Source: Torreya grandis | Taxonomy: Eukaryota > Streptophyta > Pinopsida > Cupressales > Taxaceae | Length of the DNA: 64,000 nucleotides | Direction: 5' to 3' | NCBI GenBank assembly: GCA_037957365.1 | Contig: JARHVA010000021.1 | Location: 7,048,501-7,112,500, forward strand | Part shown: piece by piece, positions 33,640 through 46,310 of the stretch | How the letters are laid out: every line of letters starts with the position of its first letter | How positions within the stretch are numbered: the stretch's first letter is position 1 | Notes under the pieces: model-generated | What the model was told of the DNA's origin: nothing | What the model saw: only the letters and a program-made list of their open reading frames with translations | Databases searched by the model: none | Made by a program: the position numbers and the translations under genes

Positions 33640-34541
33640 TTAAAAAGAACTAATCATATCATCCTTATCTATGGAATTATACACATTATTGGGAATGGTT
33701 TTAGTTTTGACATTGGTATTGGAAACTTGTGCTATGCTTGGATTTTCAACTGAACCATGAGACAACAAGGGCATGAAAACTCTTGGGGGTAATTTCCTAG
33801 CTTGTATCAAAATATTCTTAGCTTTAATGGCCATATCATATGACTTGGGTAAATTAAATCCTCCCATTTATTGCAGCATTACTGCCACATCAGTGCCAAT
33901 AGCCTTAAGATAGGTGGGGAATACAAAGTTTGGAGGAGGCCTCATGATAGGTGGTAGCCTATGTCATGTTCTTTGAAATCTCCCATGGATTCATTAGGAA
34001 ATCTCTTTATCACATTAAGATAGTGGATTAATAAAGAATGATCACTCTTGTTCTAAAACCTACTCACCAACAATTCCCCAAAGTCATCCCAATTTGTGAT
34101 GTAACCACCTTCCAAAGTTGTATACCAATCAAGTGCCTTACCTTTTAGAGATATGATAAGAAATATAATGGCTATGTTGACTTGAGTGACATTATGGAAG
34201 TTGAAAAATTTTGAAATCTCCCCAATGTCCTCAGATGGGGTAATAGGACCCTCTCTATTGAAGTTAGGGAGAGTTTTGGTAGCATTGGGAGGAATAGGGT
34301 CATATACAGGAAGGTTAATTGGATTTTAGGTGTTGAAAGCTAGGAAAGGATGTTTCCTAGCCATTTATTCTCCTTCCTCTTGGTCTCATATCTATTCAAA
34401 TTCCTCTTTTTATTCTTCAAAAACTTCTTGTTCAGGATCTCTAAAAGTTAGGAATGGTTTAGGATGTTGTTCTTCAAGAGGATTTTCAGGTAGAGGGACT
34501 TGATTGAAAACTCTACTAGAAGATGATCTAGTGAGGACCAT
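33640..34541 (-). pseudogene. Gag of the giant-LTR element
   Basis: A likely start is the ATG at 34541 (MVLTRSSSSRVF), about 140 bp after the primer site. The retrotransposon gag domain appears near 34260-34000 as LKGKALDWYTTLEGGYITNW, followed by DDFGELLVSRF and a block ending YLNVIKRFPNESMGDF. After a frameshift near 33900-33960 it continues as MGGFNLPKSYDMAIKAKNIL and QARKLPPRVF. This matches the capsid-forming gag of gypsy elements. Stops near 34360-34400 and the frameshift show that this copy is no longer intact. Confidence 0.8.
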
Positions 34542-34683
34542 GAAGTATAGTGTGGAAAACTTGATATACAACTAGAGATTCTCACATTTTGGATTCACCA
34601 AATACAGGAATAGAAACACCTCTTCAATTTTTCGCTTGTCAAGACCAACATTCTTCTTGACATGTAAACAATTAGGACCAGCT

Positions 34684-34701
34684 GTCCCACCAGGCATGCC
34701 A
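34684..34701 (-). other. Primer-binding site of the giant-LTR element
   Basis: On the minus strand it reads TGGCATGCCTGGTGGGAC, starting 4 bp after the 5' LTR end (TGATGACAACA). The same 18-mer with one difference is the primer site of the element at 53386-59768. I cannot name the tRNA with confidence. Confidence 0.85.
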
Positions 34702-34705
34702 AAAC

Positions 34706-37700
34706 TGTTGTCATCAAATTGTGTACCTTAGGAAACTATATGAATATCTCTCAATTTTATGAAACATTTAATTATCTCTCATGTTTGTGGGAACTTGTAA
34801 GATGAATCTCTAGGATTGAAAGGGTTAGCTCCCTAAATTCTTCTTGAAGTGCCTATCACCTAATCTATGCTTGTTCATGAAAAGAGTTAAAAATTTGAAT
34901 AAAATGAAAACTATACTAGAGAGGTGATCCACCAAGAATATATCCCATATAATATCATAATTCTACTAAGAAACCATGATTTCCAGGACCAATTCTATGC
35001 ATTTAAGGATCCTAACATAGTGTTTCAATGTGAAGGTAGCATGCTTGGGACAATCAACAAGATATTTGACCTAAGGGATAGATTGCACACCATAGATAAA
35101 ATTTCATACTTGAAAGAGAGATTAGTATATTAAAAAAAATTCACATGACCTATTAACATATGAACTCTTTCTTAAACATGAAGGATAAAGGGAGTAAGGA
35201 TGATACTATCACTTAGCTCCACTATACATCACTCATACACTTAGACAAAAATATTCACAACTCAGAATTTGAAATGTATTAAATGTTAAAAATAAAAGTT
35301 TAAGGACATTTTATTAGGGCTTATCCATATCAAATTGTGGTCTCTTTTACAATGGCCAAAATGGCTCAATTTATAGAACTTTGAGGAAGAGAGAGAAAAG
35401 AGAAGTTGAAGAGGCACAAGGACATGTGTCACCAATGTGAAGATTAGTTAAAAATGCATGAGAGAGAGGGATTAGGTGAGACATATAATTTTAGGAGTTA
35501 AAAATGTCATTTACAATCATCCAAGACCTACAAATAGTCAAGAAACTCCTTTTTCATGCATAGAAAACCACCCTTCATGATTGGCCTTACAAAACTATCA
35601 TAACTCTACAACTGATAAATTTTAATGATTAATATTAATAAGAGGGGTTACTTTTAATCCCTCACATGCATTAGGGAGGCTCCTGACCCTTCCTATCATT
35701 CTAGACATGCATTATCATACTTGGTAGTCTCAATATAGCCCATTTCCCTTCACCTCTCACACTTGTCACCTTCAATCTATAAAAATATGAAATATGATCC
35801 ATAAAATAAGATTAATGACATGTTTAAGGAGTTATAATACCATCAATTACAATAATTTGGCCTTAAAAGAATCCAAAAATGAAGATTCACTATTTTCTCT
35901 AGGTCCTCTCTAGTTGGTTCACTGGACTAGCTGAAATGGGAGAATTAGTAGGCACAATTATGAGGTTATAAAATTAATAAAATGACCATTAATACTTATA
36001 AAAATTCATAAAATTTCCTTTAAAAGTGATTTTTTCTCCTGGAAGTTTACCATGCCTACAAAACACCAAAAATGATCAAAATAAGCCTTGTTTTGCCCTA
36101 TTTCATATAGGTCCATAAAAAACATTACATTATGAGATTCCTGGGAGAGTATTATAAATTTAAAAAAAAATTAATGGTATTTTAATTCCATATTCATGCT
36201 TAATTTTCAATTTCTCCCCTGTCGAGTCCTTGAGAAGGGTTTTGTAGTGATTTTTATTCTTAGCATTCATTCATAGCCATGAAACATTAAAATTATGATA
36301 AAATTCCACTTAATTCTCCTCAAATACCTCCTTAAGCTTCATTTATTTGCTCAAGGTCCCATGCAAATCTTTGTGGAATTTCTAAGCACTTGAAGTTGAC
36401 ATTCAAGCTCATTTTTTGCTTCCTCGTGGGGTATGAATGTTCCTAAGCCAAAAACGGCTTCTTGGAGACTTTATTTGAACAAAATGGGTTGTAACATCTA
36501 TTTAAATACCATACAAACTTCCTCCAACATTTATTTTGTATTTACAAAAGCTTTAAATGGGAACTTACCCTTGTTTGATTTTAGACCTAGACCTTGCCAA
36601 TAGGTCTTCCTATATCTCTGATCTCCTCTTGACCTTGAAATTTTTATCCTTGCAATGTAATAGCTTGAACACACACAAAATAAATTTTTAATCATTAATT
36701 TATCACATTTAAGGCATATATTAGGTTGAAAATGTATATGACCTCCAAATTAGCTTCTAGCCCTAAAATTTTCATTCACACTTGATTGTAACCCTTGTTG
36801 TGTAGGATGTCCTATTTGATCTCAATAATTATATAAAGGTTTTTTAGGTTCTTCCATGTGTCCAAAAACTATTCAAACCTTATTTAATAATCCAATTGGT
36901 CTCTGGTTCACCATTCTTCACTTTTCCCCAGAACTGCCATTCTTGTGCATGAGGGGGACTGCCCCTACTCTGAGACAAAAAAAGAGTATTAGGCCTATGT
37001 TTTTGTGAAAAGTGAGTATTTTAAAATATACACAGGATACTAATTACAAACTACACAATTTTTTTTCGTTTTATTCCATGGTTATGGGGTCTAACCATCC
37101 CAATTTCTACAAAAATGGGCAAAAACCTTATTTTTGCATGTTCTTATCCAAACCTCCTCATCGATGATCCTTCCAAACCTATTTGATGAATAAAAGTTAT
37201 TCATGCATGTTAATTACCATAATTTCATGATTTTTTAACCTATGGATCAACTCAAAACCTCTCTCCTAAGTGGAATCCCCAAACTCACCTCTTGAAATAA
37301 GGTTTTCCCTACACTGCCTATACGGACTGAGTCCATTTTCTATGAGAAAAGGGATTTTGGTGGCTTGAGGATGTTTTTGAAATAAAATTTCCTTAATTTT
37401 ATCTCGAGGAATATTATTTATACTATTTAAAACTCTCCTTCCCTCCTTGGGCACCAAACTCTCATCATGTCCTTCTCTTGCTTATGACCCTATCTAACTG
37501 TGACAGTGAACATGGTATCTCCTTTTAGGTGCCTTTATTTAGAGATTTTGACCAAGGTTTCAAAACAATTTATAGTAACTTTTTGACTCACCTTCATATT
37601 CCAATGTGAACCATCTTCCAAACCTAGCATCTTGGCCCTTTTAGGCCTTCCAATTGCTCACTATCCTCTTGGACTGAGACAGTCCTAGGTCTCTACATGT

Positions 37701-39972
37701 AGGTTATTTTAGGATGGGAATGGCATGAAAATGGTACTTATTTATGATTTATTAACTAATTTGGATCCCCAAAGTTATTATTTTTGTCTTTTCTATCTCT
37801 TTTATCCTATAAGTGCCTTAAGATCCAACCAAATGCCATAATCCTCATTCCAATGTTTGCTCAGTTGTAGGTGGCTAATTTTCATTCATTTTAGGCCTGT
37901 AGGCTATTTTATAGGTCAAGAATAGGATTTTTAATGTTGTAATTGATTTAATTGATTTATTTTATTTCATTAAAAACATAAACTTTCCTCATCTCATTCA
38001 TGGTCATGCCTATTTCACAAACTTTGACCTTTTTGCTTGTAGGTGACTCCTTACAGACCTGTGTATGGATAGAGGAGTATGTATTGGAGTTTAAGAAATT
38101 AAATTTCACCTTCTATCATGGATTATTATATTTAAAGTATATTTTGAGCCATTATAATCATAAAACTTGATATAATTACCTATAATACCATAATGAAGGC
38201 AAAGGTTAACATTTTGATCAGTTTCTTGTAGATAGCACTGCCATGTTTTAGTGATTTTATAGCCATGTTTAGAACTTGAAAAATATAATCTCCACTCATG
38301 TTTTTCTTCTCAAAATTATAAAAATTATTTTAGGTGGATAGCTCCACAAAGTTTCCAATTTTAAATCTTTGATATAGCATGTGAATTTTGTGAGCTCCTA
38401 AAAAACCTTCAAGGCCTCTGTTTGCCATTTTTAGAACAAAAGGGCATGAATATGGTCCAAGCTTCCATTTGATGCTTTGATACTTTTATTTTCAAACTAG
38501 TATGATCAATAGGTAATTTTAGGCCTTCCCATAGCAAGGAATCTCAAATTGGATTGACCAATCTATTTCAAAACCTCTAGAAGGCATGTCTATGGCATCA
38601 ATTGTAGATGATCATTTCTTCTATATAGGGAGAATTAGGCCTATTCTTCTAAATTTGCAAGTTGGTAGCACCTGCATGAATCCATAAAATATTAAATGCA
38701 CATTATTTGTACCAATAGGTTAAGGACCATGTCAAACCCTCCAAATTTCACTTATGATGTCAACATGCTTCTGTTGGTGGAGTTTTTCTTTTGATTATGA
38801 CATACAATGAAATCATAAAATGACAAGAATCATGCAAGGAATGGTTTCAAAACACCTCAAGATAAATTTTTAACACTTTAATTCCCAAAATATACTAGTA
38901 TCAATTCTAAAACAACATCAAAACATCATATCTAATGTGAAGGAAACATTTTCAAAACAATTGGGATGACTGTGAATGCAAACTAGACATTTTACAGGCC
39001 TAGAAGAGGTTTCCTTAAAAAATTAAAATCTCAAAATAAAGAAGAAGCATGGAAACATTTATAAAATCATTTGAAGACACCTTCAATACACAAATACACC
39101 AATACAAAACAATAAAATCTGAGACAAGCTCAAATAGTGATCCCTTCATGGTTGAACATGCATAAAAAGCTACCTGAAATCAAACTGATTGTTCATAAAG
39201 GAGGATGCACAAAATATCAAGTTATTATTATGAAAATAAAGTTTAATTAGAGAAATATCAAACCCCAGAATCACTCCTCCCAATTCTACCTGTATGACCC
39301 ATGCCAAGTGCATGAATTTGCTCCTTTGCTTGCCAAGTGAAAATGGAAGAAAACAAGTTGTAGATGATTTTTTTTGAATTATTATTGAAAAAAAATGCAT
39401 TTAAATGGATGATGGGAGGTGAAGAGTTACTTTTCCCAGGTTTTTAGTTGATATTGGACTTGAGAAGTCTGTACAAGTGCCCAAAAACTCTTATTTTGAG
39501 GGAAAACTACCATCCACTGAAAACAACTACTTATTTCCTAAACAATAACTATTCCTGACATCATCCTAACATTATCCACATTTAAACTCACCATTGTGTC
39601 AATTTTTTTTACATGAAAATCCGTATAAGTCATTAAATGGGCTAAAATATGACCAAAAGACCCCCTTTTCCACATGAGACAAGACCTATGATCAATTTAT
39701 GAATTGTAAACATATTAAAACATATTAAGGACAACCTTAAGAAATTTAAAGAATAATTTGACTCTTTTATTACTTTTAACCAAGGTTGACCAACCTTTGA
39801 ATTTAGTTGACTAGCCTAGTACATAGAGGGTGGACTTCAACAAGGAATAGGAAGGGGATAGCTAAGATAATAGATTAATATGACACCCTATAAGACACAT
39901 GGGAATCTTATTAAAAGATAAAAAATAGTAGGGGTTGAGCCAAATTTGACTTGGGGTCAAATTTGGTCAATA
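34706..39972 (-). repeat. 5' LTR of the giant-LTR element (5.3 kb)
   Basis: On the plus strand it begins TGTTGTCATCAAATT and ends TTTGGTCAATA (terminal CA changed to TA). Collinear with 25435-30633. The promoter was not located. Confidence 0.92.
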
Positions 39973-39977
39973 GGTTA

Positions 39978-40359
39978 GAGGGCTAAAATTCATGTACATA
40001 TATATATTGTTTTGGTTCTTGTGTAGGTCTTAAAAGAGGTTTAGGCTGATCCTAGGTGGTCTTATATTTGAAAATATATCCATTGGTAGAGATAAAAGAG
40101 GGAAAGGATACTAGCGCCAAAACTAGGACACTAGTGCCATATGGTGCTAGTGTCCAGGTGGTAGAACCTCAGGCACTAATGGCTAGGATGTCAAGAGGAG
40201 GGTCTATGATTGCTTTAGGGATGTATAGGGATGCATGTGCCATGCAAAAAGGATGGATAAGTGTTTAAGTAGGCCCTAAAATAAGTCTAGGTCTAATCTA
40301 GGGTTGAGTGGTCTCAAGTATCACTCTTAGTACTCAAGTGTCATTTTTAGATGATTGCA
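39978..40359 (-). repeat. Outer gypsy 3' LTR, remaining part
   Basis: Matches 46404-46792: shared GTCTTAAAAGAGGTTTA, GTGTCCAGGTGGTAGAACCT, GGCTAGGATGTCAAGA, AAGTAGGCCCTA and ACTCAAGTGTCATTT. On the minus strand it begins TGCAATCATC. Confidence 0.85.
40126..40155. repeat. 30 bp near-perfect palindrome in the outer LTR
   Basis: The 30 bp from GGACACTAG through CCATATGG to CTAGTGTCC pair with themselves at 26 positions. Related phrases (GGACAnTAGYRCC, GGCACTARTGTCC) recur near 41371-41435, 45830-45900 and 46530-46590. Confidence 0.8.
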
Positions 40360-40375
40360 TTTGCCCTCCCTTTAT
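40360..40375 (-). other. Polypurine tract of the outer gypsy element
   Basis: On the minus strand the sequence reads ATAAAGGGAGGGCAAA directly before the LTR start TGCAATCATC. This fixes the element's orientation. Confidence 0.7.
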
Positions 40376-43239
40376 TCTATAAATGCATCAAAGTGAAATG
40401 ACTAGGATAAAGGCAAAAAAGTGTACCTAGACTTACCTAAGAGGTTAATCCCATGAATCTCGATCTGAGTATGTGAAACATGATCTATTGTGTGTCCTAC
40501 AAATGAAACATTTATAGATCAATCCTTACTTAAGAGATATCAAAATCAAAGATAAAATTAAGTAAAGAGATCAGAGAGAGGAAAGGAATGAATAAAACTC
40601 ACTAGGTATGTGAACCATTGCATAAACCTAGTGATAACATGTGTGTGTATGTAGATAGTGGTTAATCAATGAATACCTTATATTAAGGTGATGGCTTACT
40701 CAATCACCATGTGTGGCTGGCTTAAGAACTCAATCCAAGTTTGATTCCATCATTTCCCACCCTTTTTTGGTGGATCATGACTTGTGAATAGATTGGATTG
40801 GACTAATGGTGTGTCCAACCCTCTCATGTAGGTGGTTTAATAACTCAAGTAGACTATGACTCCATCATTTCCTACCTATTTGAAGTAGATGCATCTAAAA
40901 ATAAAATTACATGATGCAATTGGAGATGTGTAACTGGAAATAGCATTTATGTGACCACTCAAGAATATTAGGTGGATTTGGGCCACTTAGGTATGTCAAC
41001 CATTAAAAAAGGAGTAAGGCATGAATATAGTGTGTAACACAGAATGTGGTGTCTGGTGTGTACAACATAGATAATGACATGGAGTTTGTCATTCCATCTA
41101 ATCAATTGGTGTATAATTGAGGATACGAAAATGATGCGTCATGCACATGCCCTAAAATTTTATATTTGAGCATATGTATTCTAGACTAAGTTGTAATAAT
41201 TTGTATTTAATTATTTAAATTGAAATGAGAATGATCATGTCATGCATGATGCCCCCAATCTAAGCAAATACTTTAAACTAAGCCAAAACTAGTAATCTAT
41301 AAATGAACCTGTGTAAACTTGGACTATACCTATTGTACTTTTTTGGCCAATTTAAATTTTATTAGAACTAAGGATACTGGACAATAGTGCCATATCTTGG
41401 ATAGTAGCACCTTATGGCACTAATGTCCCAATTTAAGTGTTAATGTCTAAATGTTCTGATTTATGTGAAACTATAACTAATCCCTATGTCATATTTTCCC
41501 ACTATGTTTTCTTGAGTCTAATTTATATGTTCTAATCATGTGTGATAAAAATTGTACTATGAGTGCATCCAGATAGCCTAATATCTATGACAAACCCCTA
41601 TGAGTTCCCCCTCTTTTTAGAGTAGTTGTCAAACCTATACAAGAATTGTCAAAAAAATTAAAAGCTCTGCAAAATGTGTGTTAACCAGAGCATATATGAC
41701 ATCTACGTAATAAACCAATCTAGTGTGCATACATAACATTAGAATTTGTAATATAATATGAGAATAAGTGTGTAATGTATGATATATGTTAGGTATAACA
41801 TTCACAAGTTTTTCAAGATAGATGTAACAATGTATATGAACAACAAATCTAATTAATGAATAAGTAACTACCTAGGAGGATGGGGCATGATGTCCATCAT
41901 GGCACCCAAGAATGAATGGGAGATGCATGAGGTCCTTTGTGGCATCTAAAAGTGGGGTGTGTAACAAGAAAGAGAAAGTGTCATGGCCATGATGCATACA
42001 AAAAAGTATACATACAACACACATGAGGCACACAAAGTAGGCAAAGGGGCCACAATATAAGGGATATGGGCACATGTCACTACATATGAGAAATCAAGAC
42101 ATACAAGGACACATTTAAATGTTGACATATGTACACAATAATCAAGTTGTCTTAGATCCACATGGAAGGACATGTTCAAGGGTCTGCATACACAATCAGG
42201 GAAGCACAGACAACGACATGGGCATATGTCCAAAGAATACATATGATGGAAATAAGTGGAATAAATCCATAGAGTAATTCCATATTTGAATTCCCTCAAA
42301 TAGAATAAGAATAGAGACACAATCAAGTCTAAATTGGGGAAAATAGAAATGAAATTATGTAGGAACATGTGGTACAAATCTATATAAGAGCTAAGATACA
42401 CGTAAGTTGAGTCTCAAGTAGTAATAGCCAAAAAAAATTTGAGTAGTTGTAGGATGATCAATATCAAGATATAACAATGCTAAATCTATCATGTAGAGTT
42501 TAGAAATATGTAACATGAAAAACAAAACTATGTATAGTGTGCTCCCAAATGAGTGAATATATCAAATGAGGAACTCGTGTATCTGTGTAAATGCCCCTAG
42601 TGGGTAGATAGTAATTTTTTTGGATCTATGTAGTGGACTTGAGTCTTGTAGTAATCTATAATCACTCAAAAAGAAAAAGTGAAGTGTGTATGTATGATAA
42701 AAATTGACTATAACATATGTAGTGTCTATAAAATATAAGAAATGTAAACTTGGCAATCCATACAATCTATAATTTGTATTTTTTGAATGAATATTTGAAT
42801 GTTTTTGTGTTTTGACATATTATATTATTTTTGTATTTTATGTATATAAGTTATGTACAAAAAACCTAAAAATGAAACTATTTAAAAGGAATGAGAAATA
42901 AGGAAACGATGTATACTTAAATTTTGTAAATAAATGAGAAAGTATACAAATGAAGTGTAGTATATTTATAGAACAACATCCATGGGATGTGGATAATCAA
43001 ATGGTGGATCAAGTGGGATGTCATCCAATGTTAGATACTGGATCTATCTGAACTCAAATAATTCCACATCATCATGATTGTCATACCATGTTGTATGTAT
43101 CAATATAGCCTTATCCTTATCATTGGTTTGGATTTTGTGCATCTGAATAGCATGATAATCTACAGTGTAATATTATTCCCATGTAGTCCCAGGGTAAACC
43201 ACATTAGACCACATAACATTTATATGAAACTTGTGGTTC
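40376..43239. other. Decayed interior of the outer gypsy element
   Basis: Reverse transcriptase and integrase would be expected here on the minus strand. I find no convincing motifs. The 151-codon minus-strand frame at 41946-42401 is hydrophobic and Cys/Tyr-rich in the way chance frames in AT-rich DNA are, and matches nothing I know. Confidence 0.5.
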
Positions 43240-44590
43240 TCATTTATGTCATCATGTAGAATCAGATCATGTGTCCCTCATGACTAAATGTCAAACATCC
43301 GTCTGATTGATCAACTATGGAATCCATCACCTATAACCATGCACTTCCAAGTGTAACATGTATATGAGTGCCTCTAATCATGATAAATAATAATGTATTA
43401 GCCACCTTGGGTCCACATGCAACTGGTAGTGTGATATGTTCTATAGAATCTTAATAATGTATGGCATGTTGTAACTCATTTTTTTGATATCCTATATGCT
43501 ATAAAAATGCCAAAATGCAAGTATTAGGATCATAATCCTCATATATAAAAACATGGGGGATGTATATGTTGAAAACAAAAATATGGATCATCAATGGATC
43601 ATTTTATGAGTATCTATGTTGATAATGATTCTATTGTGGTGCATGTACCTGTAGAGGTGGAGGCTTTATACTATGATTAGTGCCCTAAGATTTGAACTTA
43701 TTCAATTTATGTTGTAATGTTGAGAATGTATCTATATCATGTCCTATAATCCTATGAAAATGATAAAAGAGTTGACCTTATTATTGAACCAATTTATTGA
43801 TGGATCTATGAAAAACTATGGGTAATGCCATCAATCCTATGTCAAATAATATCTATAGAATATGTTATGGTATATACTATGAACTACCTACCTACATATG
43901 TATAAATGGGTCCATATCCATAGATTTAACCATATGTATTGAGTCAATGGAGGGATCTGCCATTAACTGTAACTAAGTAGGTGAGCCTATATTTGTAGGA
44001 CTATGAACTAGTGGTGTTATCAATGTAGAAAAAGATATGAGTGCCTTAGAATCATATTTGTACTCTTTAGGACCTACTAGTGTGAAAATAAATCCACATA
44101 AATAGTAATTAATGTCAATGGGTATTGGAATATCCTCTATGGTGGCCTATGAATTTATATTATAATTATGGATGTATACTTCTTTAGAGTTAACAAGTAA
44201 TGGTAATTATGTTGTAATAATCCCATCATCCACCCTGGGTAGTGATACTTATAATATGAGAGTGTCCTCCTCCATCATGCGTAAAGGTAACTATGTTGTA
44301 ATAAGATATGGAATAGGTGTAGGAATAGTGTTTCTATATTCCCCAACCTCATATGTATGCTTATGCTCAATATCTGAATGGTTGATTATCTACTAGATAA
44401 GTGTATAAGTATTTGTCATATAAAAACATGATGCATTTGTGCAAGGTATAGGGTATGTCCTTCATAACATGTATCCAACATCTCCCAAGTAATAGGTTGT
44501 AGTGAAAATGAATAGGCATCACCTGAAACTGTGTAAGTAGGGTTTTTGGCCCAACCATAATATCCAATGTAATAAAACACAATGTTTGTC
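43240..44590 (-). pseudogene. Gag/protease remnants of the outer gypsy element
   Basis: The frame 44582-44367 reads HFHYNLLLGRCWIHVMKDIP and YTLHKCIMFLYD. This is the 'YN.LLGR.WIH.M.A.PSTLH..+KF.YDG' block after the active site of Tat/Athila-type gypsy proteases. Further along the same strand, near 43790, comes FYHFHRIIGHDIDTFSTLQH, which resembles the 'Y..HR..GH.T..C..L+..I' zinc-knuckle-like block of the same groups, with the cysteines lost. The order (protease-like before gag-like on this strand) is opposite to the usual one, so two fragments or a rearrangement may be involved. Many stops are present. Confidence 0.55.
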
Positions 44591-46182
44591 TAAGAATGTC
44601 ATCAAAACCTATGATATTATTATGTCTTTTAAATAGATGTTATATCAACCCCCATAGTCTATAAAAATGTGAGGTTACATATGTTAAGTCCTTAACCACT
44701 GCCAATTAGAAACTATTTAATAGAGGTGATATTGATTTATGCTTGAATGAAGCGCTGTAAATTATGATCAATAACTAACTGTGATGGCAAATATTCATTG
44801 GAAAAAGATATAACATCCTCAATTTCATTGATATTTTTCATGATAGATTAAAATTAATTTGGTTTCATGTCATGAGACAAAGATATATGATAGAGTGTTT
44901 GAAAACTAATATCTTTGAAAATAGTTTCCTATTGAACTAATTCCAATATGGAGATCATAGCTGGTGTGTTTCTAAAATTATCCATAATATCAAATTCTCT
45001 ATGATAATATTTACGTCATATTGGTAGTGTGATAGGGATGAGGGGGATGGTGGCATTACATTGGTCCTATATAAGCTGAGGATGAATCATGTTCCATCTA
45101 GTAACAACTTGAACTACAATATCTACTATTCACCAAGGGTAGGTAGTAGAGGCAGGATGTGAGTGGAGATAATCGATTGGTCTAGGTGGAGGTAGAATAA
45201 AAGGATCCCTTTGAGTTCTCTATCATTGATTAGAAATTGGAGGTAACATAAAGTGATCCATGTAACAACAATCCTCATAAAAAAGGGACATAAAAGAAGG
45301 AGGACCAATGTGTAAAATAAGCTAAGCTCTAACATGATCTATGCGAAGAGTGACATACATGTGCATTTTTATAAAAATGGTGGTTAATAAGCATGCTAGA
45401 CAAACAAAAATACTTTGTGAAAAAAATAGAGGATGGCATATATCATGATAATCATGATGATAGGCTACAAATTGAAAATTGAGTATATTCTAGAGATAAG
45501 AAAGGAAACCCTAATGATGCACTAAAGTTTTGAAATAATATGCTCTAAATAAGTTGAGTTGACCAAATGCTTTAACCATTTAGGACTTAGTGAATGTAAA
45601 TCCTATATTGTTAACGAGAATGAGTATAGTAAATTAGGGTATAAATATGCAATAAATACAACCACTAATTTGTAACAGAATTGACTTAATTTGACCTTTC
45701 TAAAAATAGCATAAATAATGTAATCAAGTACTTAGCTGGAAAATGTTTGAAACGAGATATCTAGAGGTTATAAACTAAGATATAGGATGGTTTGAGTGTC
45801 ACAAATAGGATCCAAGTATCAAAACCCTTCCTGGACATTAACACCCTAATTGGACAACATCCCTATGTGGTGCTAGTGTCCCTATTTTGGTGGTAATGTC
45901 CTCTATGTATAATTATTCTAAAATTTTAGGTGTACCTATTTTTAGGTCTATCAAGTCTATTCCTATGTGCTTAAATTTTGGATCTTTGTAGATGACTTGT
46001 TTTGACTGATTTTATATGTTAACCCTAATCATTTATGTTACTAGGGCATCTATATGACAGAAGTAGTAAAGTGTGTATTTATTTGGGTAGGTTGGACATA
46101 TTTAACACCCCACTATGATGAGAATTTCCTACATACCAATACTTTGAATAGGGATCAAACCCAATGTATTTCTCCCCACCTA

Positions 46183-46210
46183 AGTGCTAGTGCAAGTGCA
46201 AGTGCAAGTG
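46183..46210. repeat. Short AGTGCA-type hexamer repeat
   Basis: Four or five tandem copies of (AGTGCA/AGTGCT), giving a Ser-Ala run in one frame. It sits in the interior of the outer gypsy element just before its 5' LTR. Confidence 0.85.
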
Positions 46211-46310
46211 AAGCTAGTATGAATGTTGGCTTGAGTGTTTTGAATTTTATTAAGATTGAAAAGTTGAGTAATATAATATTAGGAATTTTGTATATGGTTG
46301 TATGGATAAA

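Larger units (their letters stand above)
25435..39972 (-). mobile_element. Giant-LTR, gag-protease-only Ty3/gypsy element (TR-GAG-like)
   Basis: LTRs of 5199 bp (25435-30633) and 5267 bp (34706-39972) flank a 4.07 kb interior. The 5 bp flanks GGCTA (25430-25434) and GGTTA (39973-39977) form a target duplication with one mismatch. The primer site and the gag and protease frames are all on the minus strand, so 34706-39972 is the 5' LTR. The interior codes for gag, a linker, an aspartic protease and an acidic tail. No reverse transcriptase, RNase H or integrase is found, so the element needs enzymes from a partner. TR-GAG elements are the known class of such gag-only plant elements. LTRs of this length are unusual. 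By eye the two LTRs differ at roughly one position in eight in the part compared. Confidence 0.9.

Noticed and set aside
41946..42401. 151-codon minus-strand open frame, the longest in its region
   Set aside because: Composition (Cys, Tyr, Phe, His-rich, hydrophobic throughout) is what the reverse strand of AT-rich, ATG/CAT-rich DNA gives. No motif, no neighbouring gene signal, and it overlaps decayed retroelement sequence.
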